A stretch of DNA of 64,000 nt from assembly GCA_036489765.1 (NCBI GenBank), contig DASXFE010000061.1, forward strand, positions 8,507-72,506, in the 5' to 3' direction. Below, in pieces: positions 8,982-16,907 of this stretch. The position numbers and the translations under genes are program-made. Under the pieces are notes generated by a model. It worked only from the letters and a program-made list of their open reading frames with translations, had not been told where the DNA came from and made no database searches. Position 1 is the stretch's first letter. Every line of letters starts with the position of its first letter. The DNA is from DATARH01 sp036489765 (lineage in GTDB: Bacteria > Pseudomonadota > Alphaproteobacteria > ATCC43930 > CGMCC-115725).

Positions 8982-9417
8982 CCTCGCCGGGCTTTCCGGC
9001 CGGCGGCGCGCCTTGCTGATCGAGGCGGCCCTCTGGTTGCTGCTGGCACGGGCGCTACTTCTCGTCGTTCCGTTTCGGTCGCTGGCACGCCGGTTCGGCA
9101 CCTTTGTCGCTCCCTCCGATCTGCGCACCGGGGTGGGGCACTCGGATGGCGGTGCCGGGGATGCGGCGGTGGCGCGGGAGATCGGATGGGCCGTGACGAC
9201 GGCCGCCCGGCACGTGCCGTTCCAGGCGGTCTGCCTGCCGCAGGCGATGGCCGCGCGAATGATGCTCAAGCGACGCGGCGTGCCGAGCGTCATTCATTTC
9301 GGCGCGGCCAAGGGCGGGGATTCGCTCGATACCCACGCCTGGCTCGACGCCGCCGGGGTCGAGGTCACCGGCTTTCCGGTCGGCGGGCAATTCGCCGAAA
9401 TCGGCTGCTTCGTTTAG
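8944..9417 (+). CDS. lasso-type leader peptidase B2 (transglutaminase-like)
   Basis: A cysteine protease of the transglutaminase-like B2 family that removes the leader peptide. The catalytic Cys97 is in AVCLPQAMAARMMLKRRG and His131 in the HAWLD motif, with Asp135 close by. There is a hydrophobic N-terminal helix at 23-43 (LLIEAALWLLLARALLLVV), common in this family. The 157-residue length is typical. The ATG lies 38 bases inside the PqqD gene, so the two are translationally coupled. A start slightly further downstream is possible but would remove family-typical sequence. Confidence 0.88.
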   Translation: MAPSSWIWRRSRSLAGLSGRRRALLIEAALWLLLARALLLVVPFRSLARRFGTFVAPSDLRTGVGHSDGGAGDAAVAREIGWAVTTAARHVPFQAVCLPQAMAARMMLKRRGVPSVIHFGAAKGGDSLDTHAWLDAAGVEVTGFPVGGQFAEIGCFV

Positions 9418-9432
9418 GGCGGGTTTCAGCCA

Positions 9433-10527
9433 ATGGCGGAACTCAAGGATAAAATAGCGGCTTTGGAACCGCACGTTCTGAGCAATCCCGCCGCGATGCT
9501 GACGCTCGCGCGCATGTTGAAGGATGATGGGCAGGAGAAAAGAGCGCTGGTCCTGTGCCGCTCGGCCTTGTCGCTCGCGCCGCACGATGCGTTGCTAGCC
9601 GCCAGGGCGAAGCGCTTGATCGGTGGAATGGTGCCGGGCTGGCATTTTACCATCGTGAATGATGAAGCCCGCAACGCCGCGTACGACGCGGCCCTGCGCC
9701 GAGCGGTGATGCCGGAATCTCGCGTTCTCGAAATCGGAACCGGTACTGGCCTTCTCGCCATGATGGCCGCGCGTGCCGGTCCCGCCGAAGTGATCGCCTG
9801 CGAGATGACACCCGCAATCGCGGAGAAGGCGGTCGAGATCGTGGCGCTGAACGGGTATGCCGACCGCGTTCGCGTTGTCGAAAAGCATTCCGATGACCTT
9901 GATGTCGAAGCCGACATGGGAGGCCGTGCCGACATCCTGGTGTCGGAGATCGTCAGCAACAATCTTTTGGGCGAGCGCGTGCTGCCCGCGCATGAACGCG
10001 CCGTCCGCGATCTGCTCAAACCGGGAGCGCGCGTCATTCCGTCGTGCGGCACGGTGCGCGTGGCCCTGGCCCACGATTCTCACACAGGCCCAGATCTGAC
10101 AAACGTGGCAGGCTTTGACCTCTCACCCTTCAATGCGCTGGCGCGCCCCGTGCGCCAGATCGGCGTCGGCCATGAGCGGCTCTCATTGCGCAGCGAACCG
10201 GCTGATCTATTCGTCTTCGATTTAGCCGGCGCGCAATTTTGCGCGCCGTCTCAGACCTTGGTGGTCTGCCGCTCGACCGGTGGTCGTGTGAACGGGATCG
10301 CGCAGTGGATCGCGCTTGAGTTGGATGCGGTCACGCATTACGAAAACCGCCCTGCGTTGGGCGCAACCTCCTGCTGGGCCGCGCTGTTTTATCCTTTCGC
10401 CCAAGCCTGGGATACGGTTCCGGGGGAGGAGTTCCGCGTGTGCGGGGCACACGACCGGGAAAGCCTTATGATCTGGGGCGAGGCACGCCGCAGTTCTCAA
10501 AGCGTGCCGTCGCCATGGGGTTATTAG
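9433..10527 (+). CDS. PRMT-like SAM methyltransferase
   Basis: 364-residue class I methyltransferase. SAM motif I is VLEIGTGTGLL (about residues 97-107), followed by IACEMTP. The segment SEIVSNNLLGE matches the 'double-E' loop (SExxxxxxxxE) of protein arginine methyltransferases, and the C-terminal half is beta-rich as in PRMT7-like proteins. The first 60 residues look helical and TPR-like. It follows B2 by 15 bases and overlaps the end of the convergent cyclase gene by four bases. The predicted peptide core has no Arg, so the target may be another residue, the leader or another protein. Assignment to the PRMT family is fairly firm; the substrate is unknown. Confidence 0.75.
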   Translation: MAELKDKIAALEPHVLSNPAAMLTLARMLKDDGQEKRALVLCRSALSLAPHDALLAARAKRLIGGMVPGWHFTIVNDEARNAAYDAALRRAVMPESRVLEIGTGTGLLAMMAARAGPAEVIACEMTPAIAEKAVEIVALNGYADRVRVVEKHSDDLDVEADMGGRADILVSEIVSNNLLGERVLPAHERAVRDLLKPGARVIPSCGTVRVALAHDSHTGPDLTNVAGFDLSPFNALARPVRQIGVGHERLSLRSEPADLFVFDLAGAQFCAPSQTLVVCRSTGGRVNGIAQWIALELDAVTHYENRPALGATSCWAALFYPFAQAWDTVPGEEFRVCGAHDRESLMIWGEARRSSQSVPSPWGY

Positions 10528-12443
10528 GCGTTGCCGTTTTCAGCCCAGCGGATAAAGCGGCTGAAATGCAGAGCGCGGCTCAGCACCAGAAGGTAGTCGG
10601 AAGTCCGCTCCAGCGCCGCGCGCTCGTCGGCCGGCCACTCGCGCACAAGGCGCTTGAGGCGTGGCACGTCGAGCAGACGGCGCGCCAGCGGCGACGCTTC
10701 AAGATGCTCTACCTCTTCGGCAATATCCTGGCGCCGGGTGTCGAGACGGCGGAACCATGCGCCCCCTTGGGCACCGCGCTTTCGTTCGTGAAGGATTTCC
10801 GGCGGCAGCCGATCGGCAAAGACGGCGCGGGCGAACGAGCGGGCGACGCCGTCGCGCCGGTATAGCGGCTCGGGAACGGCGAGCGTGAACTCCAAAAGCC
10901 GGCGGTCGGCATGCGGCGAGCGCGCCTCAAAGCCGTACCGCTCGCTCATCGAGGCCAAGTAATCGCGCGCCGGCTGGTTGTTGTCGAAAAGCTGGAAGGC
11001 CCGGTGACGCGCCGCCTCTGTCCCGCTCTTGCGGAACCACGGATCGAAACCGGCCTCCCTCCATTGCCGGGCGAGATCGCGCTCCTTGATAAAGGCCGGG
11101 CTGAGGGCACTGTACCGGGCGACGCCGTTCGGGTCGCGACCGTGGAGGCGGTGCACGAGGCGGCTCACCGCGGCGGGCGCGTTCGGCATCAGGATATGCG
11201 ACATGAGGATGCGCGCCGGGCTCACCCCGTCCTCCGCAGCCATCAGCGGCACCTCCCGCGCGACGGCACGCCAATCCCGCTGGCGCAACGCCGCCCGCAA
11301 GGCGAATTTTCCGTCCCATGTCAGACCGAGGTTGCCGTAGGTCCCGTCGAGGAGCAGTCGGTGCGCGTCGGCCGCGGCCGTATCATGGAGATGACTGAAC
11401 CAGCCAAGGTTCGTCGGATCGAATACGGGCGCGCCCGTCGCCGCGAAATAATGGATGGGGTCCCGTTCGAACGGATGCGGCGTTTCAGGCATCAACAACC
11501 GAAGGTCGAGCGAAGGGTGCATTCGGCGCAGTGCCACGACCTTGGCGGTTTCGTCCTGATAGCGTGATGGATGAGGGTGGCTCACCGCGCCTTCGGGTGG
11601 GACCAGCGTATAGCAGGTAATCTGCTCGGCCCGGCCGAGTCGAGCCGCCGTGGCAGCGACAGCGCTCGAGTCGAGCCCGCCGCTCGTCGAAACAGCGATG
11701 CGCCGATCGTCTCCGGTTGCGGTGGCAACGGCGCGGTCGAACAGCTCACGCGCCTGCTCGACATAGTCGTCCTCGCGGCGGAACGGTGGCGGCGCGTCGA
11801 ATGCGGGTGACCAATAATGCCGCCGGTCGGTCGTGCCGGGCGCGAGCGTTATCAGCGTCCGGCTCGCCACCCGCTCGACGCCGAGATAAACCGTGCGGTT
11901 CGTCGCCCTGAAATTGATCGCCATGAAATTCGCCAGCTCGATCTCGTCGATCTCGCGAGGGACGAATGGAAGCGAGAGCAGAGCCGGCAGATTCGTAGCG
12001 AAGACACAAAAATCGCGGGCGCGGTGGAAGAACAGCGCACGATTGCTCCCCAGGCAGTCGCGCCCGAGGGTCAATTCACGCCGCCCCTCATCCCAACACG
12101 CAAAAGCAAACGCGCCGAGACAGCGCGCGATGCCCGTTTCGCCTTGCCGCGTGACGATCTGCGTCAGCAGTGCCGGGTCGGAAATGTCCTTTAGTGCCAG
12201 GGGTGTAAGGTTCAGCGACGCGCCGAGTTCGTCGCGGTTGTCGAGGCGCGCCAGCGCTGCAGACAGCGAGCGGCCGTTCCGGACGAGCGGCTGCTGATTC
12301 CGGGAGACGAACAGGGCGCTTGCGGTTCGCTGCGGCGGAATGGCCGGGCCGCGTCCAATCGAGACGGATCGGACCATTCGGTCTTCGGTGCCGGCGTCGA
12401 TGGGGGAACCGTCAAACCGCACGATGCCCGCGAATGCGGTCAT
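10524..12443 (-). CDS. asparagine-synthetase-like lasso cyclase (C protein)
   Basis: 639 residues with an N-terminal nucleophile-hydrolase-like domain (1-200) and a C-terminal synthetase domain. The ATP-pyrophosphatase signature is STSGGLDSS at 252-260. The N-terminus reads MTAFAGIV where a true glutamine-dependent AsnB has MCGIAGI, so the glutaminase Cys2 is absent. Loss of this Cys is typical of lasso-peptide C proteins, which adenylate an Asp or Glu side chain in the precursor and close a macrolactam. The EPS-cluster AsnB at 34.8 kb keeps its Cys, so the two paralogues have different jobs. Its start overlaps the methyltransferase stop (ATGA), placing it third after the precursor on the minus strand. 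Confidence 0.85.
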   Translation of the reverse strand: MTAFAGIVRFDGSPIDAGTEDRMVRSVSIGRGPAIPPQRTASALFVSRNQQPLVRNGRSLSAALARLDNRDELGASLNLTPLALKDISDPALLTQIVTRQGETGIARCLGAFAFACWDEGRRELTLGRDCLGSNRALFFHRARDFCVFATNLPALLSLPFVPREIDEIELANFMAINFRATNRTVYLGVERVASRTLITLAPGTTDRRHYWSPAFDAPPPFRREDDYVEQARELFDRAVATATGDDRRIAVSTSGGLDSSAVAATAARLGRAEQITCYTLVPPEGAVSHPHPSRYQDETAKVVALRRMHPSLDLRLLMPETPHPFERDPIHYFAATGAPVFDPTNLGWFSHLHDTAAADAHRLLLDGTYGNLGLTWDGKFALRAALRQRDWRAVAREVPLMAAEDGVSPARILMSHILMPNAPAAVSRLVHRLHGRDPNGVARYSALSPAFIKERDLARQWREAGFDPWFRKSGTEAARHRAFQLFDNNQPARDYLASMSERYGFEARSPHADRRLLEFTLAVPEPLYRRDGVARSFARAVFADRLPPEILHERKRGAQGGAWFRRLDTRRQDIAEEVEHLEASPLARRLLDVPRLKRLVREWPADERAALERTSDYLLVLSRALHFSRFIRWAENGNA

Positions 12444-13171
12444 CGGCTGCCGGTTTGGGTATGCTTGCGGAAGATTACTTCCCGGTAAGCGGCGCCGATC
12501 AACAGGCGATTGTCCGGGCCGTAAAGCGGGGTCCTCGGCCGAGGACCCGTATGCTCGGTCTGCATGACGACGTCGAAGGATGCCGAGACGGCCATGTCGG
12601 AAAACCGAAAATTGCTGTTGGCGATGGCGAGGAGTCCGCCCGGTTTCAGAGATCTGGCAAAATCCTCAACCACCCGCTCGACCGCGGCGAATTCGATCAG
12701 ATGGTCGCAGCGCGCGGCGCGGCCGTCGCTCAATCCGCCGTGACGCAGCACCGAAAGGCAGAAGATCGCGTCATAGGATTCGTCGAGCAGGCGCTCCGCC
12801 GATCCGGCTATGACAAACCGGACAGCGGCATCGCCACCTCGTTCCGACAGACGCCGACGACACGTTCGGATCCGGTAGGGGTTGATGTCGATCCCGTCGA
12901 TCGCCGCCGTCGGGAAATAGCGACGCAACGAAAACACTTCTTCGCCCGTCGAACAGCCAAACGACAACAGCCGCAGGGAGGGGTGATCGACCAGCTTGTC
13001 CCGGACGAACCCGAACAGCGCCGGAAAGCGGTTTTCCGCAGTGTTGCCGCTTACTTGAAACACGCCGAACGGGCGCGGCAGTCGGTTCCACAGCAACTCG
13101 TCACGACCGCGCGGATCGCGAACGGATCGCCAGAGCTTGCTTAGTCTTGCTCGTAGGGGTGCTGCGGGCAT
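12440..13171 (-). CDS. SAM methyltransferase of the RiPP cluster
   Basis: I choose the ATG at 13171, 22 bases after the precursor stop; a longer frame to 13255 would overlap the precursor gene. 243 residues. Motif I is LLSFGCSTGEE (68-78), the form seen in CheR-like methyltransferases, followed by the acidic GIDINPYRI. IFCLSVLRHGG and LKPGGLLAIANS are the later motifs. It sits between precursor and cyclase genes with ATGA coupling to the latter. Known lasso clusters carry methyltransferases for the C-terminal carboxylate or for side chains, so a peptide substrate is likely but not shown. The sequence looks like a general class I enzyme, so specificity cannot be read from it. Confidence 0.82.
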   Translation of the reverse strand: MPAAPLRARLSKLWRSVRDPRGRDELLWNRLPRPFGVFQVSGNTAENRFPALFGFVRDKLVDHPSLRLLSFGCSTGEEVFSLRRYFPTAAIDGIDINPYRIRTCRRRLSERGGDAAVRFVIAGSAERLLDESYDAIFCLSVLRHGGLSDGRAARCDHLIEFAAVERVVEDFARSLKPGGLLAIANSNFRFSDMAVSASFDVVMQTEHTGPRPRTPLYGPDNRLLIGAAYREVIFRKHTQTGSR

Positions 13172-13193
13172 CCCTGCGTCGCCAGCCTCTGCG

Positions 13194-13358
13194 TCAGGAG
13201 CTGGAATATATGCCGTCGATGCCGCCGCAGTTCCCGTGCATCGCGAGGCGGGCATCGGCCACGATCACTTTCGGGGTCTGCCATGGTCGGCGGGACGGCG
13301 GCGGAGGATTTTTCTGTTCCTCAGGCGCGGGCGAATTTTGGTCAGCTGCGTCGCTCAT
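13194..13358 (-). CDS. candidate lasso/RiPP precursor peptide (54 residues)
   Basis: Short gene read on the minus strand, ATG at 13358 to TGA at 13194, preceded by GGGGGAGG two bases from the ATG. The leader has an acidic/polar start, a proline-rich run and then RRPWQTPKVIVADARLAMH (residues 23-41). W26-x-x-P29 with following beta-branched residues matches the YxxP-type motif bound by PqqD-like B1 proteins, with Trp in place of Tyr. The remaining residues 42-54 are GNCGGIDGIYSSS. If cleaved before Gly42, Asp48 is at core position 7, which would allow a seven-residue Gly1-Asp7 macrolactam. The residue at -2 is Met rather than the usual Thr. The gene heads the methyltransferase-cyclase operon and faces the kinase-sulfotransferase-B1-B2 operon. 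That it is a coding gene is well supported by context; the exact core and product class are inferred. Confidence 0.8.
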   Translation of the reverse strand: MSDAADQNSPAPEEQKNPPPPSRRPWQTPKVIVADARLAMHGNCGGIDGIYSSS

Positions 13359-13391
13359 TGCCTCCCCCGGGCGAGCCCAAGCGCTACCCGA

Positions 13392-13420
13392 ACTCTAACG
13401 CGCCCGTCCCGCGCGGACAA
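13392..13420 (-). promoter_or_regulatory. candidate promoter of the precursor operon
   Basis: Reading the minus strand, TTGTCC (13420-13415) and TAGAGT (13397-13392) are separated by exactly 17 bases, in the form of a sigma70-type promoter. Transcription would start near 13385, leaving a leader of about 27 bases that includes the GGGGGAGG ribosome binding site. The hexamers are imperfect and the region is GC-rich, so this is a candidate only. Confidence 0.35.
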
Positions 13421-13559
13421 GCCGTCCTTGCGGCGGCGGCCCAGGCGCGTCCCGATCGCCCGATTCGTCCCCGTAGCGGATCTCGGTTGGCTCGTCTAGG
13501 CTGGGCGCCTGCTGTACGTCGCGGATAGGCGGGGGACGCGCTGGCGTGGGCACTTGAAG

Positions 13560-14723
13560 ATGCAGTGGGAACGCGACCTCAGCTTCGAGCAACTTCGAGG
13601 GGCGGTCGAGCTCGCGCGCGACGGCACACGGCTGAATCCGGCCAAGCCGGGCAATTGGCTGGTTCTGAGCCACGCCCTGGCCAAGCTGGGCCGGTTCGAG
13701 GAGGCGACGGGTTGCCTGCGCGAGGCGGTTGTTCTGTCGCCGGAAGCCTTCGAGCTCCGTCTTAGGCTTGTCGAGATACTGTTCGATCAGGATCTGTTCG
13801 ACGAAGCGCTGTCCCATGTCGAGCGGGCATTGGCCCTGTCGCCGGGCGAGGCTCGCGCGCGGCGCTTCCAGTTCGACCTTCTTGCCCTGATGGGTGCGCA
13901 CAATCAGCTCGACATCGCGAATCTGTCCACATTTTTGACCGACAGTGCGCATCTGCTGAACCTGGCGTCGAGGTCGCTCGGCGCCGCCGGTACCTTGGAG
14001 TTGTGCGAATCGGTTCTCGCGGAGCGGCCGGGCCATACAAATGCGACCTATCTGAAAGCGCTGTCGCTCGCCCGGCTGGGGGCGGCCGGGGAGGCGTGCG
14101 GCCTCATCTCCACGGCCGACGGATTGATCGAGATCCAGGAGCTGCCCGTACCGCCGGGTTATGCCGACGGCCCCTCGTTCCGCCAGGCGCTATCCGAGGA
14201 GATTCGGAATAACCCGACGCTTGCCGCCGATCAGAAAGGCAAGGCGGCGCGAGACAGTTTGCAAACGCGGTTGCTGCGCCAGCCGGATGCGGTCGCGGTG
14301 GAGGCCCTGCTTCGCCAGATTCGACAGGCCGTCGATGACTATGAAGAGCGTGTCGTCGATGTCGGCGAAGAGCTGCTGTCGCACCGTCCGGAGCGGGCGC
14401 GGGTCGAGCCGTGGGCGATGATCTATGGGGGCGAGGGGCGGCAGACCTCGCACATCCACCCCAACGGCTGGATCACGGGCGTCTACTACGTCGCCGCGGC
14501 GCGCCCCGATGGCGCCAATGCCTATAGCGGACACTTGGTGATGGGGGCGGTCGGAGGGAAGCAGGCTGCCGATCCGCCCTGGGGTGTCCGGGAGATCGAG
14601 CCGGTGCCGGGGCGCCTCGTCCTGTTTCCTTCTTATGTGCCCCACCTGACGTTGCCGAGCGGCGTGGCGGGCGATCGCGTCAGCATCGCGTTCGACATCG
14701 TCGACGCGGGCGCACGGGCGTGA
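13560..14723 (+). CDS. TPR / 2OG-Fe(II) oxygenase fusion
   Basis: 387 residues. The N-terminal 180 residues contain TPR-like helical repeats (LVLSHALAKLGRFEEATGCL and two more). The C-terminal domain is a putative 2OG-Fe(II) oxygenase: SHIHPNGWITGVYYV carries His298 and His300 of the iron site region, PSYVPHLT supplies the distal His362, and Arg373 in GDRVSIAFD would bind 2-oxoglutarate. The family's SHIHxxxWxSGVYYV signature is clear. A TTG at 13554 is an alternative start. It diverges from the precursor operon across about 200 bases, and its stop overlaps the GTG of the next gene. It likely hydroxylates a protein or peptide; a role in maturing the neighbouring RiPP or the tail-collar proteins is speculation. 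Confidence 0.82.
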   Translation: MQWERDLSFEQLRGAVELARDGTRLNPAKPGNWLVLSHALAKLGRFEEATGCLREAVVLSPEAFELRLRLVEILFDQDLFDEALSHVERALALSPGEARARRFQFDLLALMGAHNQLDIANLSTFLTDSAHLLNLASRSLGAAGTLELCESVLAERPGHTNATYLKALSLARLGAAGEACGLISTADGLIEIQELPVPPGYADGPSFRQALSEEIRNNPTLAADQKGKAARDSLQTRLLRQPDAVAVEALLRQIRQAVDDYEERVVDVGEELLSHRPERARVEPWAMIYGGEGRQTSHIHPNGWITGVYYVAAARPDGANAYSGHLVMGAVGGKQAADPPWGVREIEPVPGRLVLFPSYVPHLTLPSGVAGDRVSIAFDIVDAGARA

Positions 14724-15655
14724 AAAGCGGCGACGGCCCGGACTACATCGTCGCTTCCCGCGAGGGGCTATATGTAGTCGACCACGCGGGTTGGCGATGC
14801 GTGGCCGACGGCTGCTTCTTTGGCGTCACCGTCCTCGGCCCCCACGTCTATTGCTTCAAGACGGTCCCGCGCGAGGTGGCCGCCAACGAGCCGCGCTCCG
14901 GCCAGATTGTCCGCTATCGATGCTTGCCCACGGGTGCTTTTTGGGGGCCGGAGGTCCTGGTGAGGGGCCTCGACCACAATTGTCATCAAATTGATTTCTT
15001 TGACGGGTCATTCTATGTCGTCGACACGCGGGGGCAGTGCTTGATCGAGCTCGACGACGACTGGCGCTGCGTCAGGATCCACCAGATCCTGCCGCCGGCG
15101 GAGGAGGGCAGCACGGAGTACGCACACCTCAACTCGTTCCTCGGTTGCGGCGACCTGATCTATGTGATGCTGCACAATTTCCGGCGCGGGCTGCCAAGCG
15201 AGATCATCGAGTTTGACCGGCGCTATCGCGTGCGCCGCACGATCACGTTGTCGCGGTCGGCGTGCCACGACGTCGTTCGCCTGGAGGATGGCCGGCTCCT
15301 GTTCTGCGATTCGCACCAGGGACGGCTGTCCTGCGACGACGGGTCGTGGTATCAGATCGACAATCTGCTGACGCGGGGTTTGGCGGTCGGGGCGGATGAA
15401 ATCGCGGTCGGCAGCTCGCTGTACGGAAAGCGCCTGGCGCGGGACCTGCTGCCCGGCTTCGTTACGTTTCTCGACCGCTCGTATCGCCGCGTCGCCCGGG
15501 TGCGCCTGCCGGCGGCGCCGACACAAATCCGGAGGCTCGACGGCCTCGATCTCTCGCTGTCCCGGCCGCGGCAATGGGGCCAGCCGGCGGACACGGAGGA
15601 CATCCCGTTCGCAATCGCCGATGCCGTGCTGCCCGAACCCGGCAGGCTCCCCTAA
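14720..15655 (+). CDS. beta-propeller-like protein, unknown function
   Basis: 311 residues, GTG start overlapping the oxygenase stop (GTGA), so the two are coupled. The chain is built of repeated short beta units with the pattern (I/V)xxxDxxxxx(V/I)(R/L): for example DYIVASREGLYVVDHAG, FFDGSFYVVDTRGQCLIELD and VVRLEDGRLLFCDSHQGRL. These are typical of six-bladed NHL/YWTD-like propellers. There is no signal peptide and no recognisable catalytic motif. Proteins of this shape are often found beside 2OG oxygenase/TPR proteins. Likely a binding or scaffold protein; substrate unknown. Confidence 0.65.
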   Translation: MKSGDGPDYIVASREGLYVVDHAGWRCVADGCFFGVTVLGPHVYCFKTVPREVAANEPRSGQIVRYRCLPTGAFWGPEVLVRGLDHNCHQIDFFDGSFYVVDTRGQCLIELDDDWRCVRIHQILPPAEEGSTEYAHLNSFLGCGDLIYVMLHNFRRGLPSEIIEFDRRYRVRRTITLSRSACHDVVRLEDGRLLFCDSHQGRLSCDDGSWYQIDNLLTRGLAVGADEIAVGSSLYGKRLARDLLPGFVTFLDRSYRRVARVRLPAAPTQIRRLDGLDLSLSRPRQWGQPADTEDIPFAIADAVLPEPGRLP

Positions 15656-15778
15656 TCGTGATCGCGACACAACGTTAAGTTTATGGTAAAGAACGCCGCA
15701 GAGGCCCTGAACCTGCTTGTTGTGGGTAACCTATAACCATTAGCCTGTCGTGTGACGGGCCATGCGAGGGAGGTGCCG

Positions 15779-16315
15779 GTGTCCCAGCCGTTTGTCGGCC
15801 AAGTCCAGCCGTTCGGTTTTCAGTTTGCTCCGCGCAACTGGGCGTTGTGCAATGGGCAGTTGATAGCGATTACCCAGAACACGACGCTGTTCGCGCTGCT
15901 CGGCACGACTTACGGCGGCAACGGCACGACGACGTTCCAGCTGCCGGATCTGAGGAGCCGCGTGCCGATCCACCAGGGCACGTTTGCCGGCAACACCTAC
16001 TCGCTCGGCGAGATTGCCGGCACTGAGAACGTGTCGTTGACGCAAGCCAACCTTCCGCAGCATGTCCACTCGTTCTCGGGCACGAGCAACACCGCCAACG
16101 TCGGTACGCTGGCGGCGAACGGCGGCGCGGCCGCGCAGATTTACGACCCGACGGGAACCGCCGGAAACTATTACGCGCCTGATGCCACCACGCAGGGGCT
16201 CAACCCGAGTTCCGTCGTGCCGGCGGGTAATAGCCAGCCGCACAACAACATTCAGCCGTACCTGACGATCAACTGGTGCATCGCGCTCTTCGGGATATTT
16301 CCCACGCGAAACTAG
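15779..16315 (+). CDS. phage-tail-collar domain protein, MdpB-like (1 of 3)
   Basis: 178 residues. The GTG at 15779 is chosen because GAGGGAGG (15765-15773 region) stands in front of it; an in-frame ATG at 15761 and the frame start at 15752 have none. The N-terminal 60 residues are the tail-collar fold: FVGQVQPFGFQFAPRNWALC, NGQLIAITQNTTLFALLG, YGGNGTTTFQLPDLRSRVPI. It ends in the family's LTINWCIALFGIFPTRN. Members were first named microcystin-dependent protein but occur widely outside phages. It is the first of three tandem paralogues; no capsid, terminase or integrase is near, so this is not a prophage remnant by context. Confidence 0.88.
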   Translation: MSQPFVGQVQPFGFQFAPRNWALCNGQLIAITQNTTLFALLGTTYGGNGTTTFQLPDLRSRVPIHQGTFAGNTYSLGEIAGTENVSLTQANLPQHVHSFSGTSNTANVGTLAANGGAAAQIYDPTGTAGNYYAPDATTQGLNPSSVVPAGNSQPHNNIQPYLTINWCIALFGIFPTRN

Positions 16316-16352
16316 CGGCAAAAGCATCATCCCCCGATGGGAGGAGTCGTCG

Positions 16353-16895
16353 ATGAGTAACGTCTTTCTTGGGCAGATCATGATGTTCGGGGGCAACTTT
16401 GCGCCTCGCGGCTTCGCATTTTGTAATGGCGACACGCTCTCGATCAGCCAGAATTCCGCCTTATTCTCGCTACTGGGTACAAACTACGGCGGCAATGGCC
16501 AAACGACGTTTCAACTGCCCAACCTGCAATCGCAGGTCCCGATACATCAAGGGACCGGGCTCGGGCTTTCCAACTACGACATCGGGCAGACTGGCGGATC
16601 CGCCAACGTCACCCTGACCACCAATGAGATGGCGTCCCACTCGCACACCCTCAACGCGACGGCGACCAACGCGACGGTGAGCGCGATCGGCAATACGACG
16701 CTGCCGGGTCAGCCGACGGTCGGTAATCCGCCGCATTTCTATGCGTCTCAAGGCCAACCTCCGCTCAACGTCTATACCTTCAATCCCGCCGCCTGCGGTA
16801 ATGCCGGCGGCAGCACCCCACACCCGAACCTGATGCCGACCCTGTGCATTACGTTCTGCATCGCGCTTCAGGGCATGTTTCCGGCGCGGAATTGA
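16353..16895 (+). CDS. phage-tail-collar domain protein, MdpB-like (2 of 3)
   Basis: 180 residues with a GGGAGGAG ribosome binding site upstream. It shares the collar core (FAPRGFAFCNGDTLSISQNS, LGTNYGGNGQTTFQLPNLQ) and the C-terminal LCITFCIALQGMFPARN with its neighbours. The middle region (residues 85-155) differs and includes a Cys in the NPAACGNAGG segment, so the three copies probably differ in their variable tip. It lies 37 bases after copy 1 and 12 bases before copy 3. Function of the family is not established; assembly into a fibre or a surface particle is a possibility suggested by the fold. Confidence 0.88.
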   Translation: MSNVFLGQIMMFGGNFAPRGFAFCNGDTLSISQNSALFSLLGTNYGGNGQTTFQLPNLQSQVPIHQGTGLGLSNYDIGQTGGSANVTLTTNEMASHSHTLNATATNATVSAIGNTTLPGQPTVGNPPHFYASQGQPPLNVYTFNPAACGNAGGSTPHPNLMPTLCITFCIALQGMFPARN

Positions 16896-16907
16896 GGGAG
16901 GCCAGCA

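Noticed and set aside
13172..13255. Longer N-terminus of the RiPP methyltransferase
   Set aside because: It would overlap the precursor gene; the added residues are low-complexity and the ATG at 13171 fits the family start.
13283..13528. 81-codon plus-strand ORF as an alternative gene over the precursor
   Set aside because: No ribosome binding site, Arg/Pro/Ala-rich translation and no link to a domain; the minus-strand ORF has a ribosome site and a leader motif.
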